Shown: positions 15,658 through 23,731 of the stretch, one piece after another | How the letters are laid out: every line of letters starts with the position of its first letter | How positions within the stretch are numbered: the first letter of the stretch is position 1 | Assembly: GCF_003967275.1 (NCBI RefSeq) | Contig: NZ_AP018721.1 | Coordinates: 1,302,001 to 1,366,000 of the forward strand | Direction of reading: 5' to 3' | DNA: 64,000 bases | From: Sulfuritortus calidifontis | GTDB taxonomy: Bacteria > Pseudomonadota > Gammaproteobacteria > Burkholderiales > Thiobacillaceae | Notes under the pieces: generated by a model | What the model was told of the DNA's origin: nothing | Database searches by the model: none | What the model saw: the letters and a program-made list of their open reading frames with translations, nothing else | Translations under genes and position numbers: made by a program

Positions 15658-15658
15658 C

Positions 15659-15862
15659 GTGAAAGTTCCCACACCGCGGTACCGCTGCCCCCTCGGGCGG
15701 CTGCAACCCCAGGCCACCGATCTGGACGCCATCAAGGAACGTGGCTGGCGTGATCAGCACATCCTGGTGGTCAACGCGTCCGACGAACGTCTGGACTTCA
15801 TCGAGCGAGAGATCGTGCGTCGCATTGGCGAGCGCTTGTACGGAGGGTCGCGTCATGACTGA
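15659..15862 (+). CDS. Small conserved phage protein
   Basis: A 67-residue protein with a GTG start at 15659 behind GGAGGTG. It reads KVPTPRYRCPLGRLQPQ, then LDAIKERGWRDQHILVVNA and FIEREIVRRIGERLYG. The compact basic, helical end suggests nucleic acid binding. It overlaps the start of the DUF6362 gene. No family name is known to me. Confidence 0.65.
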   Translation: MKVPTPRYRCPLGRLQPQATDLDAIKERGWRDQHILVVNASDERLDFIEREIVRRIGERLYGGSRHD

Positions 15863-16271
15863 GTGGACGATTGAGGATGTGGCGGCCCGCTTCGAGGAAG
15901 CCGCCAGCACCGGACGACGCCTGCCCCCTGTGCGTGTGCAGGGCTACTTCAACACGTGGCCTGTCATCGTGCGCAAGGAGTGGGAGACGTTCGCAGCCGA
16001 CGAGCACGTCTATCGGCCGTTCCCACCCACACCCGAAGCCATCGACCGGATGCTGGAGACGATGAAGTGGGTGCAGTGGCTGGAGATCGAGCAGCGCCAC
16101 CTTGTGTGGATGCGCGCCAAGCGCTACGGCTGGCGAGACATCACGATCCGCTTTGCCTGCGACCGCACGACGGCGTGGCGTCGCTGGCAGCGGGCGCTGG
16201 AAATCGTGGCTGAGAAGCTCAACAGCGAAGGCATCCGTGCGCCCTCCAAAATCGTAGGCCAAGCAGGGTAA
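15855..16271 (+). CDS. DUF6362 family phage protein (regulator-like)
   Basis: A 138-residue protein that starts MTEWTIEDVAARFEEAAST. The middle has MLETMKWVQWLEIEQRHLVW, and the HTH-like MRAKRYGWRDITIRFACDR then TTAWRRWQRALEIVAEKL resembles the DNA-recognition half of a sigma/transposase-type HTH, as in DUF6362. The early operon ends here. A probable role is control of late transcription or a small terminase-like function; the sequence does not decide. Confidence 0.78.
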   Translation: MTEWTIEDVAARFEEAASTGRRLPPVRVQGYFNTWPVIVRKEWETFAADEHVYRPFPPTPEAIDRMLETMKWVQWLEIEQRHLVWMRAKRYGWRDITIRFACDRTTAWRRWQRALEIVAEKLNSEGIRAPSKIVGQAG

Positions 16272-16487
16272 TGCTTGCCGCGTTTGTCCTTCGTTTCCGG
16301 CGTTTGTCCCTTTTGACGCTGGCCGAGGCTGCAACAAATCACCCCGGTCGGGGGTAGTATTTCAGCTATCTTCTGGACAGCGGTGTAGGCAGCGAGGGCG
16401 GCCCGAGGCAAAACGGGTCCTTCCTTCCCGAATCGCCATGCGGGGGGCGCGAGCGCGGCGCTTTTTTAGCGTCAGGCCGCAAAAACA
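16272..16487. other. Intergenic stretch after the early operon
   Basis: No gene is supported. A GC-rich segment followed by CTTTTTTAGC near 16460-16470 may be a weak terminator of the early operon. The sequence TTTGTCC recurs twice near 16280-16310 (CGTTTGTCCTT and CGTTTGTCCCT). Late or methyltransferase promoters may lie here, but no consensus pair stands out. Confidence 0.4.
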
Positions 16488-16541
16488 GGTTACCACCCGG
16501 CCAGGTTACCGGCCCCGGTTACCACCCCGAACGCAGTTACC
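16488..16541. repeat. Four GGTTACC-type repeats
   Basis: GGTTACC at 16488-16494, 16504-16510 and 16517-16523 and AGTTACC at 16535-16541, all in the same orientation, spaced 16, 13 and 18 bases apart. They lie in the non-coding stretch just before the tandem methyltransferase genes and suggest an iterated protein-binding site. Confidence 0.55.
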
Positions 16542-16565
16542 ACTCACCAGAATCGTCATTCAACC

Positions 16566-16605
16566 AACCCGCCCGGCGGCAACGCTCGGCGGGTTTTGCT
16601 TTTGG
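16566..16605 (+). terminator. Terminator-like hairpin upstream of the methyltransferases
   Basis: AACCCGCC (16566-16573) pairs perfectly with GGCGGGTT (16588-16595), followed by TTTGCTTTT. It is only about 20 bases before the TTG start of the next gene, so it could be a terminator for upstream transcripts or an attenuator. Confidence 0.6.
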
Positions 16606-16615
16606 GACTTCCACT

Positions 16616-18037
16616 TTGAACACGCTCAACGTCGAGTACCGCAAGGTCGAGGCGCTGATTCCTTACGCCCGCAATCCGCGCACGCACGCCGAGAGCCAGA
16701 TCGCCAAGATCGCGGCCAGCATCGTCGAGTACGGTTGGACGAATCCGATCCTGGTCGACGGCGACAACGGCATCATCGCCGGGCACGGGCGTTTGGCCGC
16801 TGCGCGCAAGCTCGGCCTGGATCAGGTGCCGGTGATCGAACTTGCGCACCTGACCCCGGCGCAGAAGCGCGCGCTCGTCATCGCCGATAACCGGCTGGCG
16901 CTGGATGCGGGCTGGGACGAGGAGCTGCTGGCGCTGGAACTGGCCGAGCTTTCCGAGGCCGGGTACGAGCTGGCGCTGACCGGCTTCGAGCGGTTCGAGA
17001 TCGACGCGCTGCTGGCCGATGCCGCCATTGCCGATGAGCCAGAGCAGCAGGATGCGGAAGCTGATGCCGAGCCCGACGCCGACGATGACGTGCCGGGTAC
17101 GCCGGTGGTGCCGGTGTCGCGCCCGGGCGACGTCTGGCAGATCGGGGCACACCGCTTGATCTGCGGCGACGCCACCGACCCGAGCGTGATCGCCGCACTG
17201 ATGCAGGGTGACCTCTCTCGCCTGTGCTTCACCTCGCCTCCCTACGGCAACCAGCGCGACTACACCTCCGGCGGCATCTCCGATTGGGATGGCCTGATGC
17301 GTGGCGTGTTCGCGCACCTGCCGATGGCAGGCGACGGTCAGGTGCTGGTCAACCTGGGCCTGATCCACCGCGACAACGAGGTGATCCCGTATTGGGACGG
17401 CTGGTTATCCTGGATGCGTCAACAAGGTTGGCGGCGCTTCGCGTGGTACGTCTGGGATCAGGGTCCAGGGATGCCCGGCGACTGGGCAGGCCGCTTCGCG
17501 CCGAGCTTCGAGTTCGTCTTTCACTTCAACCGGGAGAGCCGTAAGCCGAACAAGATCGTCCCCTGCAAGCACGCAGGCCAGGAATCCCACCTGCGCGCCG
17601 ACGGGTCGTCCACCGCGATGCGCGGCAAGGATGGCGAGGTGGGCGGCTGGACGCACAAGGGGCTGCCGACGCAAGACACCCGTATCCCCGACTCGGTGAT
17701 CCGCGTGATGCGCCACAAGGGCAAGATCGGCCAGGACATTGACCACCCGGCCGTGTTCCCGGTGGCGCTGCCGGAATTCGTGATCGAGGCTTACACGGAC
17801 GCGGGCGACATCGTGTTTGAGCCCTTCGGCGGCAGCGGCACGACGATGCTGGCCGCCGAGCGCACCGGTCGGATCTGCTGCAGCGTGGAGATCGCCCCGC
17901 AGTACGTGGACGTGGCCATCAAGCGGTTCCAGCAGAACCACCCCGGCATACCGGTCACCTTGATCGCCACCGGTCAGTCCTTCGAGCAGGTCGCCGTTGA
18001 GCGCGCCACCACCCCGGATGCCGAGGTGGTGGCATGA
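16616..18037 (+). CDS. ParB-like domain fused to DNA methyltransferase (TSPPY type)
   Basis: A 473-residue protein. Residues 1-120 form a ParB/Srx-like domain: IPYARNPRTHAESQIAKIAA, GIIAGHGRLAAARKLGL and ALVIADNRLAL. The rest is a beta-class DNA methyltransferase: catalytic motif FTSPPYGNQ near residue 205, and the SAM-binding FEPFGGSGTTM near residue 402, in that order. TSPPY is more typical of N4-cytosine enzymes. The start is TTG at 16616, since the conserved ParB strand begins about ten residues in. It overlaps a second fusion of the same design by ATGA. No restriction partner is adjacent; methylation of phage DNA against host restriction is the likely role. Confidence 0.9.
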   Translation: MNTLNVEYRKVEALIPYARNPRTHAESQIAKIAASIVEYGWTNPILVDGDNGIIAGHGRLAAARKLGLDQVPVIELAHLTPAQKRALVIADNRLALDAGWDEELLALELAELSEAGYELALTGFERFEIDALLADAAIADEPEQQDAEADAEPDADDDVPGTPVVPVSRPGDVWQIGAHRLICGDATDPSVIAALMQGDLSRLCFTSPPYGNQRDYTSGGISDWDGLMRGVFAHLPMAGDGQVLVNLGLIHRDNEVIPYWDGWLSWMRQQGWRRFAWYVWDQGPGMPGDWAGRFAPSFEFVFHFNRESRKPNKIVPCKHAGQESHLRADGSSTAMRGKDGEVGGWTHKGLPTQDTRIPDSVIRVMRHKGKIGQDIDHPAVFPVALPEFVIEAYTDAGDIVFEPFGGSGTTMLAAERTGRICCSVEIAPQYVDVAIKRFQQNHPGIPVTLIATGQSFEQVAVERATTPDAEVVA

Positions 18038-19296
18038 ACTGGCTGGCCGACAAGATCGAACAGTGGCCTACCGCCAAGCTGCTGCCCTACGCCCGCAACG
18101 CGCGCACCCATTCCGAAGACCAGGTAGCGCAGATCGCTGCCAGCATCGCGGAGTTTGGATTCACCAATCCGATCCTGGCGGGCAGTGACGGGATCATCGT
18201 CGCGGGCCACGGTCGTCTCGCCGCCGCCCAGAAGCTCGGGCTGGAGCGGGTGCCTGTCGTGGTGCTCGACCATCTGAGCCAGACGCAGCGCCGGGCCCTG
18301 GTCATTGCGGACAACCGCATCGCCGAGAACGCGGGCTGGGACGACGCGATGCTCAGGATTGAACTGGAAGCCTTGCAGCTCGATGGTTTCGATCTGGACA
18401 TCACCGGCTTCGACGCCGACGCACTGGCCGAACTGATCGCGGGCGACGAGCCGGACAACGAGGGCCAGACCGATGAGGATGCGGTACCCGAGGTCAGCGA
18501 GACACCCATCTCGCGTCCGGGCGATGTCTGGGTCATGGGCCAGCACCGGCTGCTGTGTGGCGACTCGACCGTGGCCGAGAGCTACGAGCGCCTGATGCGA
18601 GGCGCGGCGGCGGACATGGTCTTCACCGATCCGCCGTACAACGTGAACTACGCTAACAGCGCCAAGGACAAGATGCGCGGCAAGGATCGCGCCATCCTCA
18701 ACGACAACCTCGGTGATGGCTTCTACGATTTCCTGCTGGCGGCACTGACGCCCACCGTCGCCCATTGCCGGGGCGGTATCTACGTGGCGATGTCCTCCAG
18801 CGAACTCGATGTGCTGCAGGCTGCCTTCCGCGCCGCTGGTGGCAAATGGTCGACCTTCATCATCTGGGCCAAGAACACCTTCACGCTGGGACGCGCCGAC
18901 TACCAACGCCAGTACGAGCCGATCCTGTACGGATGGCCCGAGGGGGCGACACGCCACTGGTGCGGCGACCGCGACCAGGGCGACGTCTGGAACATCAAGA
19001 AGCCGCAGAAGAACGACCTGCACCCGACGATGAAGCCGGTGGAGCTGGTCGAGCGCGCGATCCGCAATTCGAGTCGCCCCGGCAACGTGGTGCTCGACCC
19101 GTTCGGGGGCTCGGGGACGACCTTGATCGCTGCGGAAAAGTCAGGCCGCGTTGCGCGGCTGATCGAACTCGATCCGAAGTACGTGGACGTGATCGTGCGC
19201 CGGTGGGAGGACTTCACCGGCAAGCAGGCCACCCGGGAGGCGGATGGCGCGGTGCTCGATCAGGCGGCAAGCGACTCCTCAACGATCTCGCAGTGA
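18034..19296 (+). CDS. ParB-like domain fused to DNA methyltransferase (DPPY type)
   Basis: A 420-residue paralog of the preceding gene. The N-terminal ParB-like domain reads LPYARNARTHSEDQVAQIAA, IIVAGHGRLAAAQKLGL and ALVIADNRIAE. The methyltransferase half has FTDPPYNVNY (motif IV, near residue 200) and LDPFGGSGTTLIAAE near residue 352. DPPY suggests N6-adenine methylation, so the pair may modify two different bases or sequences. The last 37 bases overlap the end of a convergent small gene. ParB-Mtase fusions are frequent in phages, but a tandem pair with different catalytic motifs is less so. Confidence 0.9.
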   Translation: MNWLADKIEQWPTAKLLPYARNARTHSEDQVAQIAASIAEFGFTNPILAGSDGIIVAGHGRLAAAQKLGLERVPVVVLDHLSQTQRRALVIADNRIAENAGWDDAMLRIELEALQLDGFDLDITGFDADALAELIAGDEPDNEGQTDEDAVPEVSETPISRPGDVWVMGQHRLLCGDSTVAESYERLMRGAAADMVFTDPPYNVNYANSAKDKMRGKDRAILNDNLGDGFYDFLLAALTPTVAHCRGGIYVAMSSSELDVLQAAFRAAGGKWSTFIIWAKNTFTLGRADYQRQYEPILYGWPEGATRHWCGDRDQGDVWNIKKPQKNDLHPTMKPVELVERAIRNSSRPGNVVLDPFGGSGTTLIAAEKSGRVARLIELDPKYVDVIVRRWEDFTGKQATREADGAVLDQAASDSSTISQ

Positions 19297-19628
19297 ATCA
19301 CGAAGCCCGTCAGGTAAGGCAGGCCGCGCGGGATGCCGTATTGCTTGCTGGTCTGGCGGCCAATCGTCCAGCCCATCCAGCGTTGGGTGGCGGCGTTGAT
19401 CGCGCCCGCCAGGGGCTGGCCCTGATAGAGCCCGTTCTGGACGTCGTCTGCAAAATGGCGTCCGTGGCGGCTGTCGAGGAAGACCTGAACCGATTCGAGG
19501 GGCTGGCTGGTGGCGTCCGAAATGGCGACCATCGCCAGGGGCCACGCCGCGCTGGCGTGCTCGTTCATCGTGCCCCAAAAGCCCCAGGCGTCGTTCTGGG
19601 TGGCGGGGATCTGTGTGGTGACGTTCAT
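19260..19628 (-). CDS. Hypothetical phage protein
   Basis: A 122-residue protein, NVTTQIPATQNDAWGFWGTM at the N-terminus, with HASAAWPLAMVAISDATSQP, FADDVQNGL and a central WMGWTIGRQTSKQYGIPRG. The N-terminus is preceded by a GGAG site. It is the last of three small minus-strand genes (with DUF3489 and DUF6900 types), and the same leader element precedes each. Similar proteins often occur beside DUF3489 genes in prophages. Function unknown. Its end overlaps the convergent methyltransferase by 37 bases. Confidence 0.72.
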   Translation of the reverse strand: MNVTTQIPATQNDAWGFWGTMNEHASAAWPLAMVAISDATSQPLESVQVFLDSRHGRHFADDVQNGLYQGQPLAGAINAATQRWMGWTIGRQTSKQYGIPRGLPYLTGFVIHCEIVEESLAA

Positions 19629-19666
19629 CTCTGGCTCCTTCGGGTTGATCGTTGCGACACCCGTAG

Positions 19667-19708
19667 TAACGCGCTGTTCGATTGAGAAGCCAAGCGCCGC
19701 TTGGCCTC
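19667..19708 (-). promoter_or_regulatory. Conserved leader element, copy 2, with hairpin
   Basis: TAACGCGCTGTTC (19667-19679) followed by GAAGCCAAGC (19686-19695), loop GCC, GCTTGGCCTC (19699-19708). The last two form a nine-of-ten-base hairpin. On the minus strand this precedes the gene starting at 19628 by about 40 bases. Confidence 0.6.
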
Positions 19709-19725
19709 TTCCTCGATCTTTCTGA

Positions 19726-20289
19726 TCAGGCGATGCGGTACACCCGCTCGCCGCCCTGCGGCTTGTCCGAGACGATGGTCAGGCCCAGCTTTTTCTTGAA
19801 GGCTCCGGCAAAGGTACCGCGCACCGTGTGCGCCTGCCAGCCGGTGGCGGCGCAAATCTGGCCAATGGTTGCGCCCTCGGGGCGTTGCAGCATCCGGATC
19901 ACTTCCGCTTGCTTGCTGTTGTCGCGGGTGCGCGGCTTGGCCCACGTTGCTTCGGCGGCGGTTACGGCGGCTTCCAGTTCGGGATCGCTCGCGGCGGCTG
20001 ACGCGCCTTCAGCATTGGCGATGATCTGGTCGAGATTGGCTTCGAATTGACCGATGCCATTCTTGTTCACTCCCGGGCGTGGCATGCCCAGGGCGTCATA
20101 GCCCTCTGCGGCGACGAACCAGTCGGTGCCGTCGGTGGTGATCAGGGCGCGGTTGAACATGCCGTCGAGCACCTTCTTGCGTGCGCCGCCTTTGATGTTG
20201 TCGGGGAACCAGTCGATCTTGCCGCCGCTGGTGTTGATGGCCTTGGCCAGGATGGCGTGCTGGACCGGGGTCAGGGTGGTGGTGGTCAT
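19726..20289 (-). CDS. DUF3489 family protein
   Basis: A 187-residue protein, starting at ATG 20289 after GGAGCAG. It contains LTPVQHAILAKAINTSGGKI, DWFPDNIKGGARKKVLDGMF and, at the C-terminus, the winged-HTH-like KQAEVIRMLQRPEGATIGQI with ATGWQAHTVRGTFAGAFKKK, which is the DUF3489 signature. These proteins are probably DNA-binding and are frequent in proteobacterial phages; function is not established. It is the middle of three minus-strand genes that each have the same leader element. Confidence 0.88.
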   Translation of the reverse strand: MTTTTLTPVQHAILAKAINTSGGKIDWFPDNIKGGARKKVLDGMFNRALITTDGTDWFVAAEGYDALGMPRPGVNKNGIGQFEANLDQIIANAEGASAAASDPELEAAVTAAEATWAKPRTRDNSKQAEVIRMLQRPEGATIGQICAATGWQAHTVRGTFAGAFKKKLGLTIVSDKPQGGERVYRIA

Positions 20290-20325
20290 TTGCTGCTCCT
20301 TCGGGGGTGGTGATGACGATGTGAT

Positions 20326-20371
20326 GAACGCGCTGTTCAAGAGTGAAGCCAAGCGATTTCTGCTTGGCTTC
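20326..20371 (-). promoter_or_regulatory. Conserved leader element, copy 3, with perfect hairpin
   Basis: GAACGCGCTGTTC (20326-20338) is a GAAC-N5-GTTC near-palindrome. It is followed by GAAGCCAAGC (20345-20354), loop GATTTCT, GCTTGGCTTC (20362-20371): a perfect ten-base stem. On the minus strand it lies between the DUF6900 gene and the DUF3489 start. Confidence 0.65.
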
Positions 20372-20383
20372 GTCGGTTTCCGA

Positions 20384-20590
20384 TCAGTCCTTGGCGATTT
20401 CCGCGTCCTTGGCCTTCGGGTTCGATGCGGCAAATTCGACGCCGGCCTGGAAGGCTGCTTCCAACGCGTCCTTGAGGCACCACACCGCCGTGTCGTGGAA
20501 GTCCAGGCTGTCGGCGTGGCGGGTTTGCAGGGTGTCGATGCCCAGATGCTTCTGGGCGATGAGGGTGAGGATGGTGTCGATCTGGCTCAT
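20384..20590 (-). CDS. DUF6900 family small protein
   Basis: A 68-residue protein, MSQIDTILTLIAQKHLGIDT followed by RHADSLDFHDTAVWCLKDAL and EAAFQAGVEFA. That LGI.TL..R..DSLDFHD pattern fits DUF6900, seen in plasmids and phages. Function unknown. It is the first of the three minus-strand genes and is divergent from the small terminase gene, so the stretch at 20591-20700 should contain promoters for both directions. Confidence 0.85.
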   Translation of the reverse strand: MSQIDTILTLIAQKHLGIDTLQTRHADSLDFHDTAVWCLKDALEAAFQAGVEFAASNPKAKDAEIAKD

Positions 20591-20628
20591 GGCGTGTTCC
20601 TCTCGAGGGTTGGTTGGCGTGACGTGAT

Positions 20629-20657
20629 GAACGCGCTGTTCTCCGGTGAAGCCAAGC
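20629..20657 (-). promoter_or_regulatory. Conserved leader element, copy 4
   Basis: GAACGCGCTGTTC (20629-20641), then six bases, then GAAGCCAAGC (20648-20657); identical in these blocks to copy 3. It lacks the second hairpin arm. It lies about 40 bases upstream of the DUF6900 start on the minus strand, in the divergent region before the small terminase. Confidence 0.6.
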
Positions 20658-20700
20658 TCGAAACGCTGGAATGACGAACAAATGATTGAAGAAGGTGACG

Positions 20701-21261
20701 ATGGGACTCTCGATTCGCGCCTACGCGCGCCACCGTGGCGTGTCGCACGTGGCCGTGAAGAAGGCCATCGACACCGGGCGCATCACGCCGCTTCCCGACG
20801 GCACCATTGATCCGCAGGCGGCCGACGCGCAGTGGGCACAAAACACGTTGCAGCCGCGCAGGGCCGCAGCAGCCGACAAGGCGCCTGCAACGAAAGTGCG
20901 TGTAGAACCGGCGACGCCACCGCCTCCTCGTGAAACGCCGGAGGTCGCTACGCCGCCGCTATCGGCGGGCGGCACCTCACTGCTGCAGGCACGCACCGTC
21001 AACGAGGTGCTCAAGGCCCAGCTCAACAAGGTGGAGCTGGCCCACCGAAAAAGGGAACTGGTCGACCGGGCGCAGGCGGTCGCGCACGTGTTCAAGCTGG
21101 CGCGCATCGAGCGCGACGCCTGGCTCAACTGGCCGGCGCGCGTGTCCGGGCAGATGGCATCCACGCTCGGCGTCGACCCGCACACGATGCACGTGGCGCT
21201 GGAGGCCGCCGTGCGTGAGCACCTGATCGAGTTGGGCGAGCTGCGCCCGCGGGTGGATTGA
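20701..21261 (+). CDS. Phage terminase small subunit (Nu1-like)
   Basis: A 186-residue protein with an N-terminal HTH (SIRAYARHRGVSHVAVKKAI, DTGRITPLPDGTIDP) like the DNA-recognition end of Nu1, a Pro-rich linker, then a helical ARTVNEVLKAQLNKVELAHR and REHLIELGELRP. It would recognise the phage packaging site and assist TerL, which starts three bases downstream. The ATG at 20701 is used; a TTG at 20686 is less likely. The convincing context is the adjacent large terminase. Confidence 0.88.
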   Translation: MGLSIRAYARHRGVSHVAVKKAIDTGRITPLPDGTIDPQAADAQWAQNTLQPRRAAAADKAPATKVRVEPATPPPPRETPEVATPPLSAGGTSLLQARTVNEVLKAQLNKVELAHRKRELVDRAQAVAHVFKLARIERDAWLNWPARVSGQMASTLGVDPHTMHVALEAAVREHLIELGELRPRVD

Positions 21262-21263
21262 CA

Positions 21264-23222
21264 ATGGATGACTACGAAGGCGCCGACGAGATTGAACGCG
21301 CGTGGCGCGACGGGCTGACGCCCGATCCGCTGCTCACCGTGTCCGAATGGGCGGATCGGCACCGGATGCTCTCCAGCAAGGCCTCTGCCGAGCCAGGGCG
21401 CTGGCGTACCAGCCGCACGCCGTACCTCAAGGCCATCATGGACTGCCTGTCGCCGACCTCGCCGGTCGAGCGTGTGGTGTTCATGAAGGCCGCGCAGCTT
21501 GGCGCGACCGAGATGGGATCGAACTGGATCGGCTATGTGATCCATCACGCACCCGGGCCAATGATGGCGGTGTGGCCGACAGTGGAGATGGCCAAGCGCA
21601 ACTCCAAGCAGCGGATCGATCCGCTGATCGAGGAGTCATCGGCACTGGCTGAACTGATTGCACCGGCGCGCAGTCGGGATTCCGGCAACACCATCCTGGC
21701 CAAGGAGTTTCGGGGTGGCGTGCTGGTGATGACCGGGGCCAACAGCGCGGTCGGGCTGCGCTCGATGCCGGTGCGCTACCTGTTCCTCGACGAGGTCGAC
21801 GGCTATCCGCTGGACGTCGAGGGTGAAGGCGATGCGATCTCGCTGGCCGAGGCGCGCACGCGCACCTTTGCGCGGCGCAAGATCTTCATCGTCTCGACGC
21901 CGACGATTTCGGGGGCATCGGCCATTGAGCGCGAGTACGAGGCCAGCGACCAACGTCGCTACTTCGTGCCGTGTCCGCATTGCTCACACCGGCAGTGGCT
22001 GCGTTTCGAGCAGCTGCGTTGGGATAAAGGGCAACCGGAAACCGCCGCCTACATCTGCGAGTCGTGTGACACGTCTATCCCTGAGCATCACAAAACGTGG
22101 ATGCTGGAGCACGGCGAGTGGCGCGCGATGGCCCCGGAGAACGGCGCCAAGACGGCGGGTTTTCACCTGTCCTCGCTGTACAGCCCGGTGGGCTGGCGTT
22201 CGTGGCGCGATATCGCCGCCGCGTGGGAAGCCGCCGTCAACAAGGAATCCGGCTCGGCCGCTGCCATCAAGACCTTCAAGAACACCGAGCTGGGCGAAAC
22301 CTGGGTCGAAGAAGGTGAAGCGCCGGACTGGCAACGGCTGGTCGAGCGCCGCGAGGACTATCGCGTCGGCAGCGTGCCGCAAGGCGGTCTGTTGCTGGTG
22401 GGCGCAGCCGACGTGCAGAAGGATCGTATCGAGGCGTCGGTCTGGGCCTTTGGGCGCGGCAAGGAGTCCTGGCTCATCGAGCACCGCGTGCTGATGGGTG
22501 ACACCGCCCGCGACACGGTGTGGAAGCGCCTTGCTGAATTGCTGGCCGAGACATGGACACACGCCTCCGGCGCATCGATGCCGCTGGCCCGCTTTGCACT
22601 GGATACCGGGTTTGCGACGCAGGAGGCCTACGCCTTTGTGCGGGCCTGCCGCGATTCGCGTGTGATGGCGGTCAAGGGGGTACCTCGCGGTGCAGCCTTG
22701 ATCGGCACGCCGACCGCCATCGATGTCTCGCAGGGCGGCAAGAAGCTGCGCCGGGGCATCAAGGTGTACTCGGTGGCGGTCAGCATCGCCAAGCTGGAGT
22801 TCTACAACAACCTGCGCAAGAGCGCGGATGTGGCCGAGGACGGCGTGACGGTGACCTACCCGGCCGGGTTCGTCCATCTGCCCAAGATCGACGCTGAGTT
22901 CATCCAGCAACTCTGCGCGGAACAACTGATCACCCGCCGCGACCGCAACGGCTTTCCGGTGCGTGAGTGGCAAAAGATGCGTGAGCGCAATGAGGCGCTC
23001 GACTGCTACGTCTACGCCCGCGCGGCTGCATCGGCGGCGGGTCTGGATCGCTTCGAGGAACGTCACTGGCGGGAACTGGAGCGACAACTGGGGCTGGCCG
23101 GTCCGCCAGCCCTTGAAACACCTACTGAATCGATCAACGAGGCCACCCAACGCGGTGGCCTCGCTGTTTCTGGCAATCGCAACACCGGTCGGCGCGTGAT
23201 CAAAAGCCGCTGGCTGTCCTGA
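21264..23222 (+). CDS. Terminase large subunit (lambda gpA-like)
   Basis: A 652-residue packaging ATPase-nuclease. The ATPase has a GpA-type Walker A replacement VVFMKAAQLGATEMG near residue 75 and Walker B RYLFLDEVDGYPLD near residue 175. A zinc-ribbon-like CPHCSHRQW with CESCDTS lies near residues 238-270. The RNase H-like nuclease has LVGAADVQKDRIE near residue 380, LDTGFATQEAYAF near 445 and NEALDCYVYARAA near 580. The length and order match lambda gpA. ATG at 21264 is preferred over TTG at 21258, which would overlap the small subunit. Confidence 0.93.
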   Translation: MDDYEGADEIERAWRDGLTPDPLLTVSEWADRHRMLSSKASAEPGRWRTSRTPYLKAIMDCLSPTSPVERVVFMKAAQLGATEMGSNWIGYVIHHAPGPMMAVWPTVEMAKRNSKQRIDPLIEESSALAELIAPARSRDSGNTILAKEFRGGVLVMTGANSAVGLRSMPVRYLFLDEVDGYPLDVEGEGDAISLAEARTRTFARRKIFIVSTPTISGASAIEREYEASDQRRYFVPCPHCSHRQWLRFEQLRWDKGQPETAAYICESCDTSIPEHHKTWMLEHGEWRAMAPENGAKTAGFHLSSLYSPVGWRSWRDIAAAWEAAVNKESGSAAAIKTFKNTELGETWVEEGEAPDWQRLVERREDYRVGSVPQGGLLLVGAADVQKDRIEASVWAFGRGKESWLIEHRVLMGDTARDTVWKRLAELLAETWTHASGASMPLARFALDTGFATQEAYAFVRACRDSRVMAVKGVPRGAALIGTPTAIDVSQGGKKLRRGIKVYSVAVSIAKLEFYNNLRKSADVAEDGVTVTYPAGFVHLPKIDAEFIQQLCAEQLITRRDRNGFPVREWQKMRERNEALDCYVYARAAASAAGLDRFEERHWRELERQLGLAGPPALETPTESINEATQRGGLAVSGNRNTGRRVIKSRWLS

Positions 23223-23239
23223 CACCTCAAGGAGAAAAC

Positions 23240-23731
23240 ATGTCCCTCGCCACTCGCATCGAAAGCCTGGTCATCCGCGTCGCGCAGGAGTTCAACGACG
23301 TCCGCGCCAAGGCGGGCAACCTGGCCAACCTCACCACCACCGACAAGTCGAATCTGGTCGCAGCCATCAACGAACTGAAGGCCGCCGTGGTGTCCTCGGT
23401 GGTGATCGACGATGCGCACGTCGCGGCCACGACCACGTACTCGTCCAACAAGATCGTCTCGCTGCTCGATGCGCTCAAGACCGAGATCTTGGGCGGTGCC
23501 GATGCCGCCTACGACACGCTGGTGGAAATCCAGCAACTGCTGCAGAACGGCACCAGTGGTCTGGATGCGCTGCTGGCCGCCGTCAACAACCGTGTGCGCT
23601 TCGATGCGGCGCAGTCGCTGACCGTGGCCGAGCAACTTCAGGCTCGCAGCAACATCGGCGCTGTCGCCGCCAGCGACGTTGGCAATACCGACACAGACTT
23701 CGTCGCGGTCTTTGTGGGTGCGCTGGTCTGA
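23240..23731 (+). CDS. Putative phage fibre-like protein
   Basis: A 163-residue protein. It starts MSLATRIESLVIRVAQEFND and has TTDKSNLVAAINELKAAVVS, a motif found in trimeric phage fibre and adhesin stalks, then ATTTYSSNKIVSLLDALKTE and a C-terminal repeat-like end. It is followed, overlapping by one base, by a smaller protein with the same N-terminus MSLA(T/S)RI. The place between TerL and gpW, in the head module, is unusual for fibres; it could be a head fibre or decoration. This reading is inference. Confidence 0.65.
   Translation: MSLATRIESLVIRVAQEFNDVRAKAGNLANLTTTDKSNLVAAINELKAAVVSSVVIDDAHVAATTTYSSNKIVSLLDALKTEILGGADAAYDTLVEIQQLLQNGTSGLDALLAAVNNRVRFDAAQSLTVAEQLQARSNIGAVAASDVGNTDTDFVAVFVGALV

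Noticed and set aside
16488-16541. CRISPR-like array from the GGTTACC repeats
   Set aside because: Repeats are only seven bases with 6-11-base gaps; no CRISPR array has that geometry, and no cas gene is near.
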